A stretch of DNA of 64,000 bases, taken from the NCBI RefSeq assembly GCF_029871245.1, contig NZ_SSON01000080.1:328347-392346 (forward strand), given 5' to 3'. A model generated the notes under the pieces. It was given only the letters and a program-made list of their open reading frames with translations. It was not told the origin of the DNA and made no database searches. A program made the position numbers and the translations under genes. Source of the stretch: Pseudomonas sp. BN102 (GTDB lineage Bacteria > Pseudomonadota > Gammaproteobacteria > Pseudomonadales > Pseudomonadaceae). Shown in pieces: positions 38,448 to 46,871 of this stretch. Every line of letters begins with the position of its first letter. Positions within the stretch are counted from its first letter, which is position 1.

Positions 38448-39278
38448 TCAGCTTCGCACGAAGGCAAGCAGGTCGGCGTTGATCGTATCGGCGTTGATTG
38501 TGGGCATTCCGTGCGAGAACCCCGGGTAGATCTTGAGCGTGCTGTTCTTGAGCAGCTTCGCCGATAGCACGCCAGAGTTCTCATAAGGAACAATCTGGTC
38601 GTCGTCGCCATGCATCACCAGAACGGGGATCGTGATGCTTTTAAGGTCTTCGGTGAAGTCGGTCTGGGAGAAGGCGACGATGCCGTCGTAGTGAGCCTTG
38701 GCGCTGCCCATCATGCCCTGCCGCCACCAGTTCCGGATGATACCCTCCGACGGCTTCGCTCCAGGGCGGTTGTAACCGTAAAAGGGACCCGCCGGAATAT
38801 CGTGATAAAACTGCGCGCGGTTGGCCGCGAGCTGGGCTTGCAGATCGTCGAAAACATCTTTGGGGAGACCGCCAGGGTTGCTCGCGGTCTTCACCATCAG
38901 CGGCGGAACCGCGCTGATGATGACCGCCTTGGGAACAGGGTCTTCACGATGCCGTGCGATGTAGTGGACGACCTCACCACCGCCCGTGGAGTGGCCTGCA
39001 TGGATGGCTCCCTGCACTCCGAGGTGGTTGACAACCGCTGCCACGTCATCGGCGTAATGATCCATGTCGTGGCCATCCCAGACCTGGCTGGATCGTCCAT
39101 GGCCGCGGCGATCATGGGCGACTACGCGAAAGCCATGGGCCAGGAAGAAAAGCATCTGCGCATCCCAGTCGTCCGAACTGAGCGGCCAGCCGTGATGGAA
39201 GCAGATCACTTGGGCATCGCGCGGCCCCCAGTCTTTGTAGAAGATTTCAACTCCATCCTTCGTTGTGACGTAACCCAT
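38448..39278 (-). CDS. Alpha/beta hydrolase (non-haem chloroperoxidase/arylesterase-like)
   Basis: A 276-aa cytoplasmic alpha/beta hydrolase. The triad is S in GHSTGGG (about residue 97), D in HGDDDQIVP and H in GFSHGMPT; FHHGWPLSSDDW supplies the oxyanion region. This is the cofactor-free haloperoxidase / perhydrolase-esterase group. A MerR-type promoter (39450-39480) points at this gene, and the divergent MerR regulator starts 223 bp away, so it is probably induced by whatever that regulator senses. The 281 bp downstream, to 38167, show no gene. Confidence 0.88.
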   Translation of the reverse strand: MGYVTTKDGVEIFYKDWGPRDAQVICFHHGWPLSSDDWDAQMLFFLAHGFRVVAHDRRGHGRSSQVWDGHDMDHYADDVAAVVNHLGVQGAIHAGHSTGGGEVVHYIARHREDPVPKAVIISAVPPLMVKTASNPGGLPKDVFDDLQAQLAANRAQFYHDIPAGPFYGYNRPGAKPSEGIIRNWWRQGMMGSAKAHYDGIVAFSQTDFTEDLKSITIPVLVMHGDDDQIVPYENSGVLSAKLLKNSTLKIYPGFSHGMPTINADTINADLLAFVRS

Positions 39279-39449
39279 GTTCGCTTCTCCTGTGTGATGT
39301 GGAGGTCGGCAACTGGCGATGTATTCGCCAATAGCTACCGTTCATGGCCTTTCTCGATAGGCGATGCCTGGAAACGCGGCCGGAAAAACACGCCTGGCTT
39401 TGCTTGTGAATGCTTGCAGTGAGCCGTTGAGTCAGTTAGCCGCTATTGC

Positions 39450-39480
39450 ACTCTAGGATTAAAGTAAGCTTTAAGGTCAA
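39450..39480 (-). promoter_or_regulatory. MerR-type promoter/operator 1 (drives the hydrolase)
   Basis: Read on the minus strand: TTGACC (-35), a 19-bp spacer, TAGAGT (-10). The 22-bp operator at 39456-39477 begins ACCTTAAAG and contains CTTTAA on the other arm. The over-long 19-bp spacer with a dyad inside it is the signature of promoters untwisted by MerR regulators. Two further sites with the same start and spacing lie at 41270-41300 and 41503-41533. Confidence 0.85.
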
Positions 39481-39500
39481 TGCTTCTTCCGAGGTGCTGC

Positions 39501-39953
39501 ATGAAAATTGGTGAACTGGCGAAGCTCAGCGGCCTGGCGGCCTCCCGCATCCGCTTTTACGAGTCCAGTGGATTGATCAGTTCGGTTGAGCGCAAGGCAA
39601 ACGGCTATCGCGACTACGGCCCCGAGGCGGTCTGGATTTTGGAGATCATTGCCGGGGCCCAGGCCGCAGGCTTCTCGCTGGAGGAGATCCGCCACCTACT
39701 GCCGGTCAGCCAGAACAATTGGAAGCACGAGGAGCTATTGGACAGTCTCAAGCGCAAGGTGACCGAGATCGAGGTCATGCAGAAGCGCCTGGAGCACAAC
39801 AAGGCGCAGTTGCTCGTCGCCATCGAAAGCATCGAGAACAAGCCGGAAGGCATGCAATGCGTGGAAAACACGCAGCGAGTATTGGACCGCCTCCGCGAAG
39901 AATCGAATGTGGTTTCTGGGGCCAGTCGGCTACATCCAACTCGGGAAGGTTGA
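39501..39953 (+). CDS. MerR-family transcriptional regulator
   Basis: A 150-aa regulator with an N-terminal winged helix (MKIGELAKLSGLAASRIRFYE, residues 1-21), the DNA-binding extension to about 75, and a dimer coiled coil at about 76-112. The only cysteine is C120, near the end of the coiled coil, so metal binding by a Cys pair is not supported. One-cysteine members such as AdhR/NmlR respond to electrophiles. The start at 39501 has GAGGTG upstream. Operator 1 lies 23-44 bp upstream in the divergent region, so it may also control itself. Confidence 0.9.
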   Translation: MKIGELAKLSGLAASRIRFYESSGLISSVERKANGYRDYGPEAVWILEIIAGAQAAGFSLEEIRHLLPVSQNNWKHEELLDSLKRKVTEIEVMQKRLEHNKAQLLVAIESIENKPEGMQCVENTQRVLDRLREESNVVSGASRLHPTREG

Positions 39954-40098
39954 GGCATAACTCCTCCGAATAAAGCAAGTCAGGCCATGAAGGCCTGACT
40001 TGAACGAAGTAGCCTTATCGACCTACCCGTAGAATCCAGAAGTCGAAACTGGAGCAAGGTTGTGTTGCGTGCCGATGTTTTACGTTTCCCGGAAATAA

Positions 40099-41106
40099 TT
40101 ACTCGGTGTCCAAGTTGGATTTCAGGGGTTCGGGTGCATAGAGCGCGCTTTGGAACTGCGGCACGTACTCGTATTTCATCATTTTCCCCAGCTTCAGGGA
40201 CTTCATGAACGTAGAAAGGCTGCCTTCATTTAGCGCGAGGCTGACCGATTCTGCACTCGTGCTAGAGGCGTGACTCAGTTGACGTGATACCGCATAGCCG
40301 TAGGCCAACTCTCCGCCATGACCGATATTTGTAAAACCATTGGTCACCAGTTCAACTTCATCTGAAGGGTTACTCAACTTTTCTCCTTCAAAGACAACAT
40401 CAACCTTGCCTGTTTCGCTATCAACGATCTCGAAGGTTACGGACTTATCATTTTCCCGGCGATTGATACCAGTCAACCACTTCGGCAAGTTATACCCGAC
40501 CACGCCCCTTACCCTCGCAAGCTCGGTATTTACCGGGAGTTTCAATACGTACCCCCAGAAATCCTTGGAGATCGACTGACCAATAAGGGAGATGGGACCC
40601 AGGTTTGACGATCCAGGCTTGTTCGTGACAATGGACAGGGCAATTTCGTTATAGCTGTCGTTGTCGCAGTACTCATAAGAGTAAGCGGTAAAGGCGACCA
40701 GGCCTCTTCCCGGCCAAACCTGAAGAGGTTGGACTTTATCCAGGACTTCAGCAGGTATCAGCTCTCTCAGCTTGTCTAAGTCCGCTGTGAAGACCGCGGT
40801 AATTCTGTTGTTCTTGTAGTAGAAATTTGGCGAATAGGATTCGAATCCCATGTCGACCTTTGCTTTCTTGAGTCCCCTGAACCAACTCAGGTCAACGCCA
40901 GGGGCTTCGGACTCTATGGTGGAAAGAGGAGGATTGGAGCGGAAGCGGTCATACAGACCACCTGCGACCACAGGAACTTCATGGCCGCCAATATTGATCA
41001 TCACACTTCCAGCCGCTTTGACTTCGGCTGAATTTTCTGCCCATGCGAACGCCGAAACGGTATTCATGAGTATTCCCGCTATTACTGCAAAACTGCCGCC
41101 TTTCAT
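40099..41106 (-). CDS. Secreted acetoacetate-decarboxylase-like (ADC fold) protein
   Basis: A 335-aa protein with a Sec signal peptide (about 1-23, ending AFAWA) and a body resembling the acetoacetate decarboxylase superfamily (VWPGRGLVAFTAYSYEY, then NEIALSIVTNKPG, and LPVNTELARVRGVVGYNLPKW). ADC-fold enzymes use an active-site lysine; which lysine would serve here is not clear. Export is unusual for the family. Base composition is plainly lower in GC than the surrounding genes, a sign of transfer. A MerR-type promoter (41270-41300) points at it. Confidence 0.72.
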   Translation of the reverse strand: MKGGSFAVIAGILMNTVSAFAWAENSAEVKAAGSVMINIGGHEVPVVAGGLYDRFRSNPPLSTIESEAPGVDLSWFRGLKKAKVDMGFESYSPNFYYKNNRITAVFTADLDKLRELIPAEVLDKVQPLQVWPGRGLVAFTAYSYEYCDNDSYNEIALSIVTNKPGSSNLGPISLIGQSISKDFWGYVLKLPVNTELARVRGVVGYNLPKWLTGINRRENDKSVTFEIVDSETGKVDVVFEGEKLSNPSDEVELVTNGFTNIGHGGELAYGYAVSRQLSHASSTSAESVSLALNEGSLSTFMKSLKLGKMMKYEYVPQFQSALYAPEPLKSNLDTE

Positions 41107-41269
41107 TTGCTGAATTCTCCGCCAAGTGGGTTATTGCCAATGTTTTGCGTTCAGGGAAATCCGCTTTGTCAGATTGGAATTCGGTCGAAACTGTCCTTTC
41201 ATGTTCCTTGACCCAGTCTTGAGCCAATTTCCATCTGCCTGGGCATGCCCTGTGGAGCCCGCCGACAGC

Positions 41270-41300
41270 ACCCTAACTTTCAACTTAACTTTAAGGTCAA
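41270..41300 (-). promoter_or_regulatory. MerR-type promoter/operator 2 (drives the ADC-like gene)
   Basis: On the minus strand TTGACC, a 19-bp spacer, TAGGGT. The operator at 41276-41297 begins ACCTTAAAGTTAA, matching site 1 over its first nine bases. It is about 165 bp upstream of the ADC-like gene and oriented toward it. Confidence 0.8.
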
Positions 41301-41502
41301 GCTTTTCTATGCGAGACCTCGGCTGGAGGAAGAAGCGCTCCTCGCAGAACGATGCGGGCAGGCGACTGCATGCCGAGCAGTGCGTCACCCCGACTGAAGA
41401 TGCTGCGATCAATGGCCGGCTCGTGGCCGGCGAGGTGCCGTGACGAACAGTTGGATGGGCTAGTGCGGGGAGAGGGACAACCCGTTAGCGGTAGGCTCGA
41501 GC
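41301..41502. other. Segment between the two back-to-back MerR promoters
   Basis: These 202 bp separate two promoters that face away from each other. No convincing gene was found. A minus-strand stretch (about 41310-41443) stays open for some 44 codons but has no start or recognisable domain, so it may be a gene remnant. The remaining parts of the 529-bp gap between the ADC-like and DJ-1 genes are leader regions. Confidence 0.4.
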
Positions 41503-41533
41503 TTGACCTTAATTTTAACTTTAAGGTTATGGT
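41503..41533 (+). promoter_or_regulatory. MerR-type promoter/operator 3 (drives the DJ-1/PfpI gene)
   Basis: TTGACC, a 19-bp spacer, TATGGT on the plus strand. The operator at 41506-41527 has perfect 7-bp outer arms, ACCTTAA and TTAAGGT. It lies 102 bp upstream of the DJ-1/PfpI gene. Together with sites 1 and 2 it defines the consensus half-site ACCTTAAAGTT. Confidence 0.85.
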
Positions 41534-41635
41534 GCTCCGTGGCTAATGTGTCGCGGCCGACGGCCAGTTTCCTAATAGCGAGTAACAGCGACACGTCTTC
41601 GGCATCTGCGAGGCCGACGGGTAGGTGATCTCAAC

Positions 41636-42319
41636 ATGACCAAGCGCATACTTCACGTCGTCAGCAACGTCGCTCACTATGCAGATCCTTCCGAGCCTAC
41701 CGGCTTGTGGTTGGCGGAACTGACCCATGCCTACCACGTGTTTTCCGCGAAAGGGTACGAGCAACGTCTCGTGAGTCCGAAGGGCGGAATCTCACCCCTG
41801 GAGCCCCGCTCTCTTAAATGGCCGCATGCTGATAGCACCGCAAAAGCCTGGCTAGCCGACAAGGCTCGCTTGGCCCTGCTATCGAACACGGCCAGGCCCG
41901 ACGAGATCGATCCGGCTGACTTCGATGCGATCTACTTCACTGGCGGTCATGCTGTGATGTGGGACTTTCCCGATGACGCAGGCCTGCAGCGACTCACTCG
42001 AGAGATCTACGAACGTGGAGGGATCGTCTCTTCCGTCTGCCATGGCTACTGCGGACTGCTGAACACGAAGCTGTCGGACGGTACGCTGCTGGTCGCCGGC
42101 CGCCGCGTCACTGGCTATTCCTGGGTTGAGGAAGTGTTGGCCGGTGTCGCGAAGAAGGTGCCTTACAACTCTGAGGAAGAGATGAAGCGGCGAGGAGCGT
42201 TGTACGAGAAAGCCCTGGTACCGTTCACAACGAAGGTCGTCGTCGATGCTCGGCTGGTGACCGGTCAGAATCCGCAGTCAGCCAAAGCGACGGCTGAGCA
42301 GGTTCCAGCACTCCTGTGA
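41636..42319 (+). CDS. DJ-1/PfpI-family protein (Hsp31-like, type 1 glutamine amidotransferase fold)
   Basis: A 227-aa cytoplasmic protein of the DJ-1/ThiJ/PfpI superfamily. The nucleophile cysteine is in SSVCHGYCGLL (about residue 138), with the acidic partner in DFDAIYFTGGHA. C-terminal elements (VTGYSWVEEVLAG, RLVTGQNPQSA) resemble Hsp31/glyoxalase III relatives, which handle methylglyoxal and other reactive aldehydes or act as chaperones. Enzymatic role here is inferred from family only. A MerR-type promoter precedes it. The 239 bp downstream show no gene. Confidence 0.88.
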   Translation: MTKRILHVVSNVAHYADPSEPTGLWLAELTHAYHVFSAKGYEQRLVSPKGGISPLEPRSLKWPHADSTAKAWLADKARLALLSNTARPDEIDPADFDAIYFTGGHAVMWDFPDDAGLQRLTREIYERGGIVSSVCHGYCGLLNTKLSDGTLLVAGRRVTGYSWVEEVLAGVAKKVPYNSEEEMKRRGALYEKALVPFTTKVVVDARLVTGQNPQSAKATAEQVPALL

Positions 42320-42558
42320 TGACTTTCTGAGATTGTCAGGGGCGTTTTCCTGTTAATCCTCGCAGGTATCAGGACAGCACCGCCGTCAAACAAAGTACAG
42401 CCGCCAACCAGGCTGAATTGAGGGGCCATATCCGCCCTTCCTTGCTGCCCCTTGGTCTGCCGACTGAACTATCGCAGTCCGCGGCAAGGTCTGCTTTGGA
42501 TCGGTTTCCTCTCCAGTCGATCACCTCGGCTTTCGCTCCAACCAGAACTCCGAGCCAA

Positions 42559-43734
42559 CTAGCCTGCGGAACCTGAATGGCGTGGCTGAACAATTGACGC
42601 ACAGACTTTCTGGCCATCTCTCACCAGGCAGACAACTACCGCGGTGACGCCGATACAACAAAGGTAAAGGGCTTGCGGGCCTAACCGCTCCATGAGTGCA
42701 CCTGCGACCAGTGGGCCGATGGTCGCACCGATACCGAACGTCACCAGCAGCACACCTGCCACGGATACACGCAGCTCGGGCTCCAGATTGTCATTTGCAT
42801 GGGCGACGCCAAGTGGATACAGGCAGAACTGCAGGAAGCCTATGACAGCACCAGCGAACATCACCCAGCCGAACTCCGGCGCATCGAGGAAGGCAAACGG
42901 CAAGTAGGCAGCGCAGAGCAAGGCAGCGGTCACTCGCACCAGGGCCACTCGAGAATACCGATCCGACAGCATTCCGAGGGGAAGCTGGGCAAGAAGCCCC
43001 GCTGCGATGCTAAGCGCCATGAACTGACCGACCTGGGAGGAAGTGAATCCCAATTGCGCCGCAAAGATCGGTGTCAATCCGTAGAAGCAGCCGCTCAACA
43101 GCCCCGACGCGAGAATGGTGCCCAACGCCTGGGGTAGGCGGCGGACGTAGAGCATGGGCGGTATTCGTGCCTGGCTGATGGCGCTGGGGGGCATTCCGCT
43201 ATGCAGCGCCATAGGCACCAGTCCGATGGCGAAAGCGATGGCGACCCCGGATAGGACCAGAGCATCCAGTCCGTCGCCGAGGCCAAGCAGCAATTGCCCC
43301 AGCATCATGCCGACATAGCTCGCCACCATGTACAACGACATCGCGCTGCCACGACGGTCGCCCGGTGCGCAGTCGCTGAGCCAACTTTCGATGACCATCA
43401 ACTGGCACATCATTGCCGCGCCGACGATGAACCTCAACGCCAGCCAGAGCGGCAACCAGTCACTGAGCTGATAGCTGAGCACCGCGGTGACGATCACGCC
43501 GGCGCCTGCCACGAACGCACGTGCGTGAGAGACGCAATCGATCAGCCAGTAACCGATGCGTCCCCCCACCACCATACCCAGCGCATGGGCGGCCATAAGG
43601 CCGCCGCCCCAGAGTTCCGCGACACCCGCAGCATCCAGACGCAGGGCCAGGTAAGTCATCAGCAAGCTGGAACCCAGCTGCATCAGCAGGGCCGCAGCGT
43701 AAATCGTCCCGAACGCCTTGGTGAGTGCGAACAA
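42559..43734 (-). CDS. MFS transporter
   Basis: A 391-aa inner-membrane carrier with twelve predicted helices and the MFS loop GMLSDRYSRVALVR between helices 8 and 9. It resembles YcaD-type MFS proteins. The only plausible start is a TTG at 43734, five bases after GGGGA. It begins 31 bp after the cupin stop and in the same direction, so it is probably the last gene of the leftward catabolic operon and may import the substrate or export a product. Substrate unknown. Confidence 0.85.
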   Translation of the reverse strand: MFALTKAFGTIYAAALLMQLGSSLLMTYLALRLDAAGVAELWGGGLMAAHALGMVVGGRIGYWLIDCVSHARAFVAGAGVIVTAVLSYQLSDWLPLWLALRFIVGAAMMCQLMVIESWLSDCAPGDRRGSAMSLYMVASYVGMMLGQLLLGLGDGLDALVLSGVAIAFAIGLVPMALHSGMPPSAISQARIPPMLYVRRLPQALGTILASGLLSGCFYGLTPIFAAQLGFTSSQVGQFMALSIAAGLLAQLPLGMLSDRYSRVALVRVTAALLCAAYLPFAFLDAPEFGWVMFAGAVIGFLQFCLYPLGVAHANDNLEPELRVSVAGVLLVTFGIGATIGPLVAGALMERLGPQALYLCCIGVTAVVVCLVRDGQKVCASIVQPRHSGSAG

Positions 43735-43765
43735 TTGGAGTCCCCAGGTCAGGTGTATCCGTCAA

Positions 43766-44137
43766 TTAGACGAGGCCGTGGCGCTGCTTCCAGTCGCCCG
43801 GATGCACAACGTAGCCGAACAGTGCGTGGCCGCCGTAGACGAGTTCGGTTCCTTCCGGAATCCAGAGCAGTTGCCCTGGCGCCACTCGATACAGCTCCCC
43901 GTTGGCCCTGAGTTCAAAGCACCCCTCGATGACGAAGATCACTTCGTCATAAAGCAGGGTCCAGGCCACCTCGGCGCCCTCCCAACGGGCAAAGCCGATC
44001 CCGAGATTCGGCGACACCTCGTTGCTGACTGCCCGGGCCACACTGGCGCTTCCGGGCGGCCCGCCACGGTGGGTGAAAGTCAGGTCGCGATGATCGACAA
44101 ACAGCACCGGGCCTTTCCCGCTCGGGGCCCCGGTCAT
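43766..44137 (-). CDS. Cupin-domain protein (EutQ-like)
   Basis: A 123-aa single-domain cupin. The first cupin motif is represented by TLLYDEVIFVIEGCFEL and the second by PGQLLWIPEGTELVYGG; the usual metal-binding histidines of motif 1 are not obvious, so metal binding is uncertain. The start at 44137 overlaps the flavoprotein stop by four bases (ATGA) with AGGAG upstream, which proves tight coupling. EutQ-like cupins often accompany amine catabolism; the function here is unknown. Confidence 0.78.
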   Translation of the reverse strand: MTGAPSGKGPVLFVDHRDLTFTHRGGPPGSASVARAVSNEVSPNLGIGFARWEGAEVAWTLLYDEVIFVIEGCFELRANGELYRVAPGQLLWIPEGTELVYGGHALFGYVVHPGDWKQRHGLV

Positions 44138-45462
44138 ATCTCGCTCCTGCTGTTCCATGCTGCCCACCGAATGCGTGTCTTGACCCCCAACCCCAAGAAT
44201 GGCTCCGGCGGATTGAGCGACGGCATCCCGGTCACCGCCCGAATGTCGCTCAGTTGTTCGGAATCGGTCCCGACGGCCATATCGGCCAGCAAGGTGCCGG
44301 AGATGGTGCCCCACGCCGCACCGACGCCGTTGTCGCAGGCCGTTGCGAAAACACCTTCGTCGAGTTGACCGAAGTAGTTGGTGAAATTCCGCGAGATCGC
44401 GTAGACCCCACCCCAGGTGTGAGTGAAAGGCACATCGGCAAGGTGTGGGTACCGGGCGACAAAGGCCTTGCGATGATCCTCGCGGATCCTGGAGCGGGTC
44501 GCCTCATCGATGCTTCGCCCGTAACGAGGAACATGCTTGTAGGTGTTGCGAATGATGAGACGGCGATCCTGGGTCATCCTCACGGTGGTACCCGCATGGT
44601 CGGCAGGCGTCAGCCCCCAATCGGCCTGGATACCTGTCGCGGCCATCTCGTTGTCGGTGAGCGGGCGTGTCCAGCTGGCGAACGTCATCACCGGCAACAG
44701 GCGATTGCGTAGGTAACCGAACTCCTGGGTGAAGATACTGGTGCCCAGCAGAACTCTCGGCGTGCGGATCAGCCCCTCGTCGCCATGCAGGATCCAGCGC
44801 CCATCGGTGTCCTTTTCCAGGCGCCGGACAGGCGACTCTTCGAGTACCTCGACATTCTTCGGAAGCGACGCGCCCAGCCCCCGCACCAATGCCGCCGGCT
44901 GCATGAGGTAGCAGCCTGGTGTGAAGATGGCGCGGCTGTAATAGCCGGTACCCAGCACCCCGGCGAGCTCTTCGCGTTCGACCAGGCGATAGGGTTCGCC
45001 AAGGTCGGACATCAGCTTCTCGAAATGATCGAGATAGGCCAGGCCGCGCGCGCCCACCGCGCCCTGGTACTTGCCGGCATGGGACCACTGGCAATCGATG
45101 CCGTGGCGACCAATCAGCGTTTGCAACTGGTCAATGGCCGCACGGTTGAGGCCGAGCAGTCGCTGCTTGTGCTGCGGATCGGGATGCTCCAGGGCGAACT
45201 TGTGTGGCAAGTCGATGACGAAGCCGGAGTTGCGGCCGGATGCCCCGTAACCGATACGCTGGGCGTCCACCAGGACAATACGCGACTGCGGAAGGTGCTC
45301 GGCCAACCGGCGCGCCGCAGCGAGTCCTGCGAAGCCCGCGCCTATCACTACGTAGTCGGCCTTCTGCTCGCCAATCAGGCGCCTGCAGGGAAGCGGTTCA
45401 GGCAGCGCGGCGTACCAGCCACAACTGCGGTCGTCATGAGGCAGGTTAACGATACTGTTCAT
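44134..45462 (-). CDS. FAD-dependent oxidoreductase, DAO/PuuB family
   Basis: A 442-aa flavoprotein of the D-amino-acid-oxidase superfamily, nearest by eye to gamma-glutamylputrescine/PauB-type amine oxidases. The FAD motif YVVIGAGFAGLAAARRLAE is near residue 37, and GYGASGRNSGFVID follows. The C-terminal FAD contact is in TACDNGVGAAWGTISG. It should oxidise a secondary or primary amine, or N-demethylate it. The ATG at 45462 lies 10 bp after the reductase stop. Position between reductase and cupin in one operon suggests a later step in amine breakdown. Confidence 0.86.
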   Translation of the reverse strand: MNSIVNLPHDDRSCGWYAALPEPLPCRRLIGEQKADYVVIGAGFAGLAAARRLAEHLPQSRIVLVDAQRIGYGASGRNSGFVIDLPHKFALEHPDPQHKQRLLGLNRAAIDQLQTLIGRHGIDCQWSHAGKYQGAVGARGLAYLDHFEKLMSDLGEPYRLVEREELAGVLGTGYYSRAIFTPGCYLMQPAALVRGLGASLPKNVEVLEESPVRRLEKDTDGRWILHGDEGLIRTPRVLLGTSIFTQEFGYLRNRLLPVMTFASWTRPLTDNEMAATGIQADWGLTPADHAGTTVRMTQDRRLIIRNTYKHVPRYGRSIDEATRSRIREDHRKAFVARYPHLADVPFTHTWGGVYAISRNFTNYFGQLDEGVFATACDNGVGAAWGTISGTLLADMAVGTDSEQLSDIRAVTGMPSLNPPEPFLGLGVKTRIRWAAWNSRSEI

Positions 45463-45472
45463 TGGTCGGCCC

Positions 45473-46858
45473 TCAGGCCACGTTCGGTTGGGTGTCCTGA
45501 CAGCTCTGCAGCCAGGCATTTCGTTTCAGTTGCGCCTGCCGTCCGAGGAGGACGAAGCCACGCATGGCCCCGGAAAGGTCATGGAAGGCTGCGCTCAGAC
45601 CGTCACCGGTCGCATCGCAACGCCACTGACCTTCGCAATCGACAGGTGGCGGCAGGAGGCAGAGGGGTGCCGCCGGGGTTTTCACCGTAACCGGGGCCAG
45701 CGGGTAACTGACCGGAGTCGGCTGTCCCAGCAAGGTCCTGGCCAGGGCACGTATGCCCTCGTTGATGGGCGCGAGGTAAGGCAGCAGCTGCCCGTCGATC
45801 TCGATGCAGTCGCCCAGCGCGTAGATACCCGGCTGTGACGTCTGCAGGCGTGCATCGACCTTGATGCCGCGTCCACACGCCAAGCCGGCCTCCAGCGCGA
45901 GCTCCAGGTTGGGCCGCAGGCCGACCGCGGATAGCACCAGGTCGGCACCGAGGCTCTGGCCATCGGCCAAGGTCATTCGATATCCATCGGCGCCCCGGTC
46001 GATACGCTGCAGGGTCGTGCGCAAACTCCACTGCACTCCAAGGGCGGACAGCGCCTGCTGCAATTGCAGGCCCACCGGTTCTGGCAACAGGCGCGCCATG
46101 GGCCAGGAACCCAGGCCGATTACCCGCACCTGATAGCCGCTGCTGGCCAGGTCATTGGCGAACTCGCATCCGATCAGCCCATCGCCGAGGATCGCGACAC
46201 TGCGCACACCCTCCAGCCGCTCACGGAACTCGCGGTAGTCCTGCAGGTTGTTGACGCTGAGTAGCGCATCGGCACAGCCCTCGATAGGCAAGCGCACCGG
46301 GGAAGCGCCACTGGCCAGCACGAGCTGGCCGTACTCCATCTCGCCGAGGCTGGTGTACAGGCGTCGCGCCGTGGCATCGATTCGCTCGACCCGACAATGC
46401 GTGTAGATGCGGATGCCCAAGCGCCGCTCCAGCGCCAGCGGGCCTTCCGTCGCCAAGGCCGCCGCGCTACGTCCCTGGGCCAGCGCGATGGACAGCGCCG
46501 GCTTGGAGTAGATGTGCCCAGATTCCTGAGTCAGCACCCGGATATCCAGCTGCGGGTTGGCCTTGCGCAGCTCCTGGGCCAGACCGTAGCCGGCATGGCC
46601 GCTGCCGATGATGACCACCGGCTGTGCAGGAAGAGCCGCAGCAAGCGGCTGCTTCATGACGGCCGGCGGAGCGGCCACGGCCGTCACCGGTTCGCTGATC
46701 TCGATCATCTCGAAGTCGGACTTGCCCACCTTGCAGTCGGGGCAGAGCCAGTCGTCCGGGACATCTTCCCAGCCGGTACCGGGGGGAATACCGTCGTCCG
46801 GCCAGCCCTGTGCCTCGTCATAGATCAGGCCACAGATGATGCAGAGCCATTTCTTCAT
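45473..46858 (-). CDS. Rubredoxin / NAD(P)H:rubredoxin reductase fusion
   Basis: A 461-aa two-domain electron-transfer protein. The N-terminal 50 residues are a rubredoxin with iron ligands C6, C9, C39 and C42 (CIICG and CPDC). The rest is a FAD/NAD reductase ([17 protein letters not shown], then [16 protein letters not shown], and GIYALGDC) with a C-terminal reductase-type extension. It would take electrons from NAD(P)H and give them one at a time to an oxygenase. It lies in the same operon as the Rieske oxygenase and no plant-type ferredoxin reductase is present, so it is the likely donor. Confidence 0.9.
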   Translation of the reverse strand: MKKWLCIICGLIYDEAQGWPDDGIPPGTGWEDVPDDWLCPDCKVGKSDFEMIEISEPVTAVAAPPAVMKQPLAAALPAQPVVIIGSGHAGYGLAQELRKANPQLDIRVLTQESGHIYSKPALSIALAQGRSAAALATEGPLALERRLGIRIYTHCRVERIDATARRLYTSLGEMEYGQLVLASGASPVRLPIEGCADALLSVNNLQDYREFRERLEGVRSVAILGDGLIGCEFANDLASSGYQVRVIGLGSWPMARLLPEPVGLQLQQALSALGVQWSLRTTLQRIDRGADGYRMTLADGQSLGADLVLSAVGLRPNLELALEAGLACGRGIKVDARLQTSQPGIYALGDCIEIDGQLLPYLAPINEGIRALARTLLGQPTPVSYPLAPVTVKTPAAPLCLLPPPVDCEGQWRCDATGDGLSAAFHDLSGAMRGFVLLGRQAQLKRNAWLQSCQDTQPNVA

Positions 46859-46871
46859 CGCCGTATCCCCC

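Noticed and set aside
39459..39474. Reading the MerR-type dyad as a SoxR or metal-sensor operator
   Set aside because: The half-site ACCTTAAAG lacks the sequence seen in copper, mercury or SoxR boxes, and the adjacent regulator has only one cysteine, so no metal or iron-sulfur site is supported.
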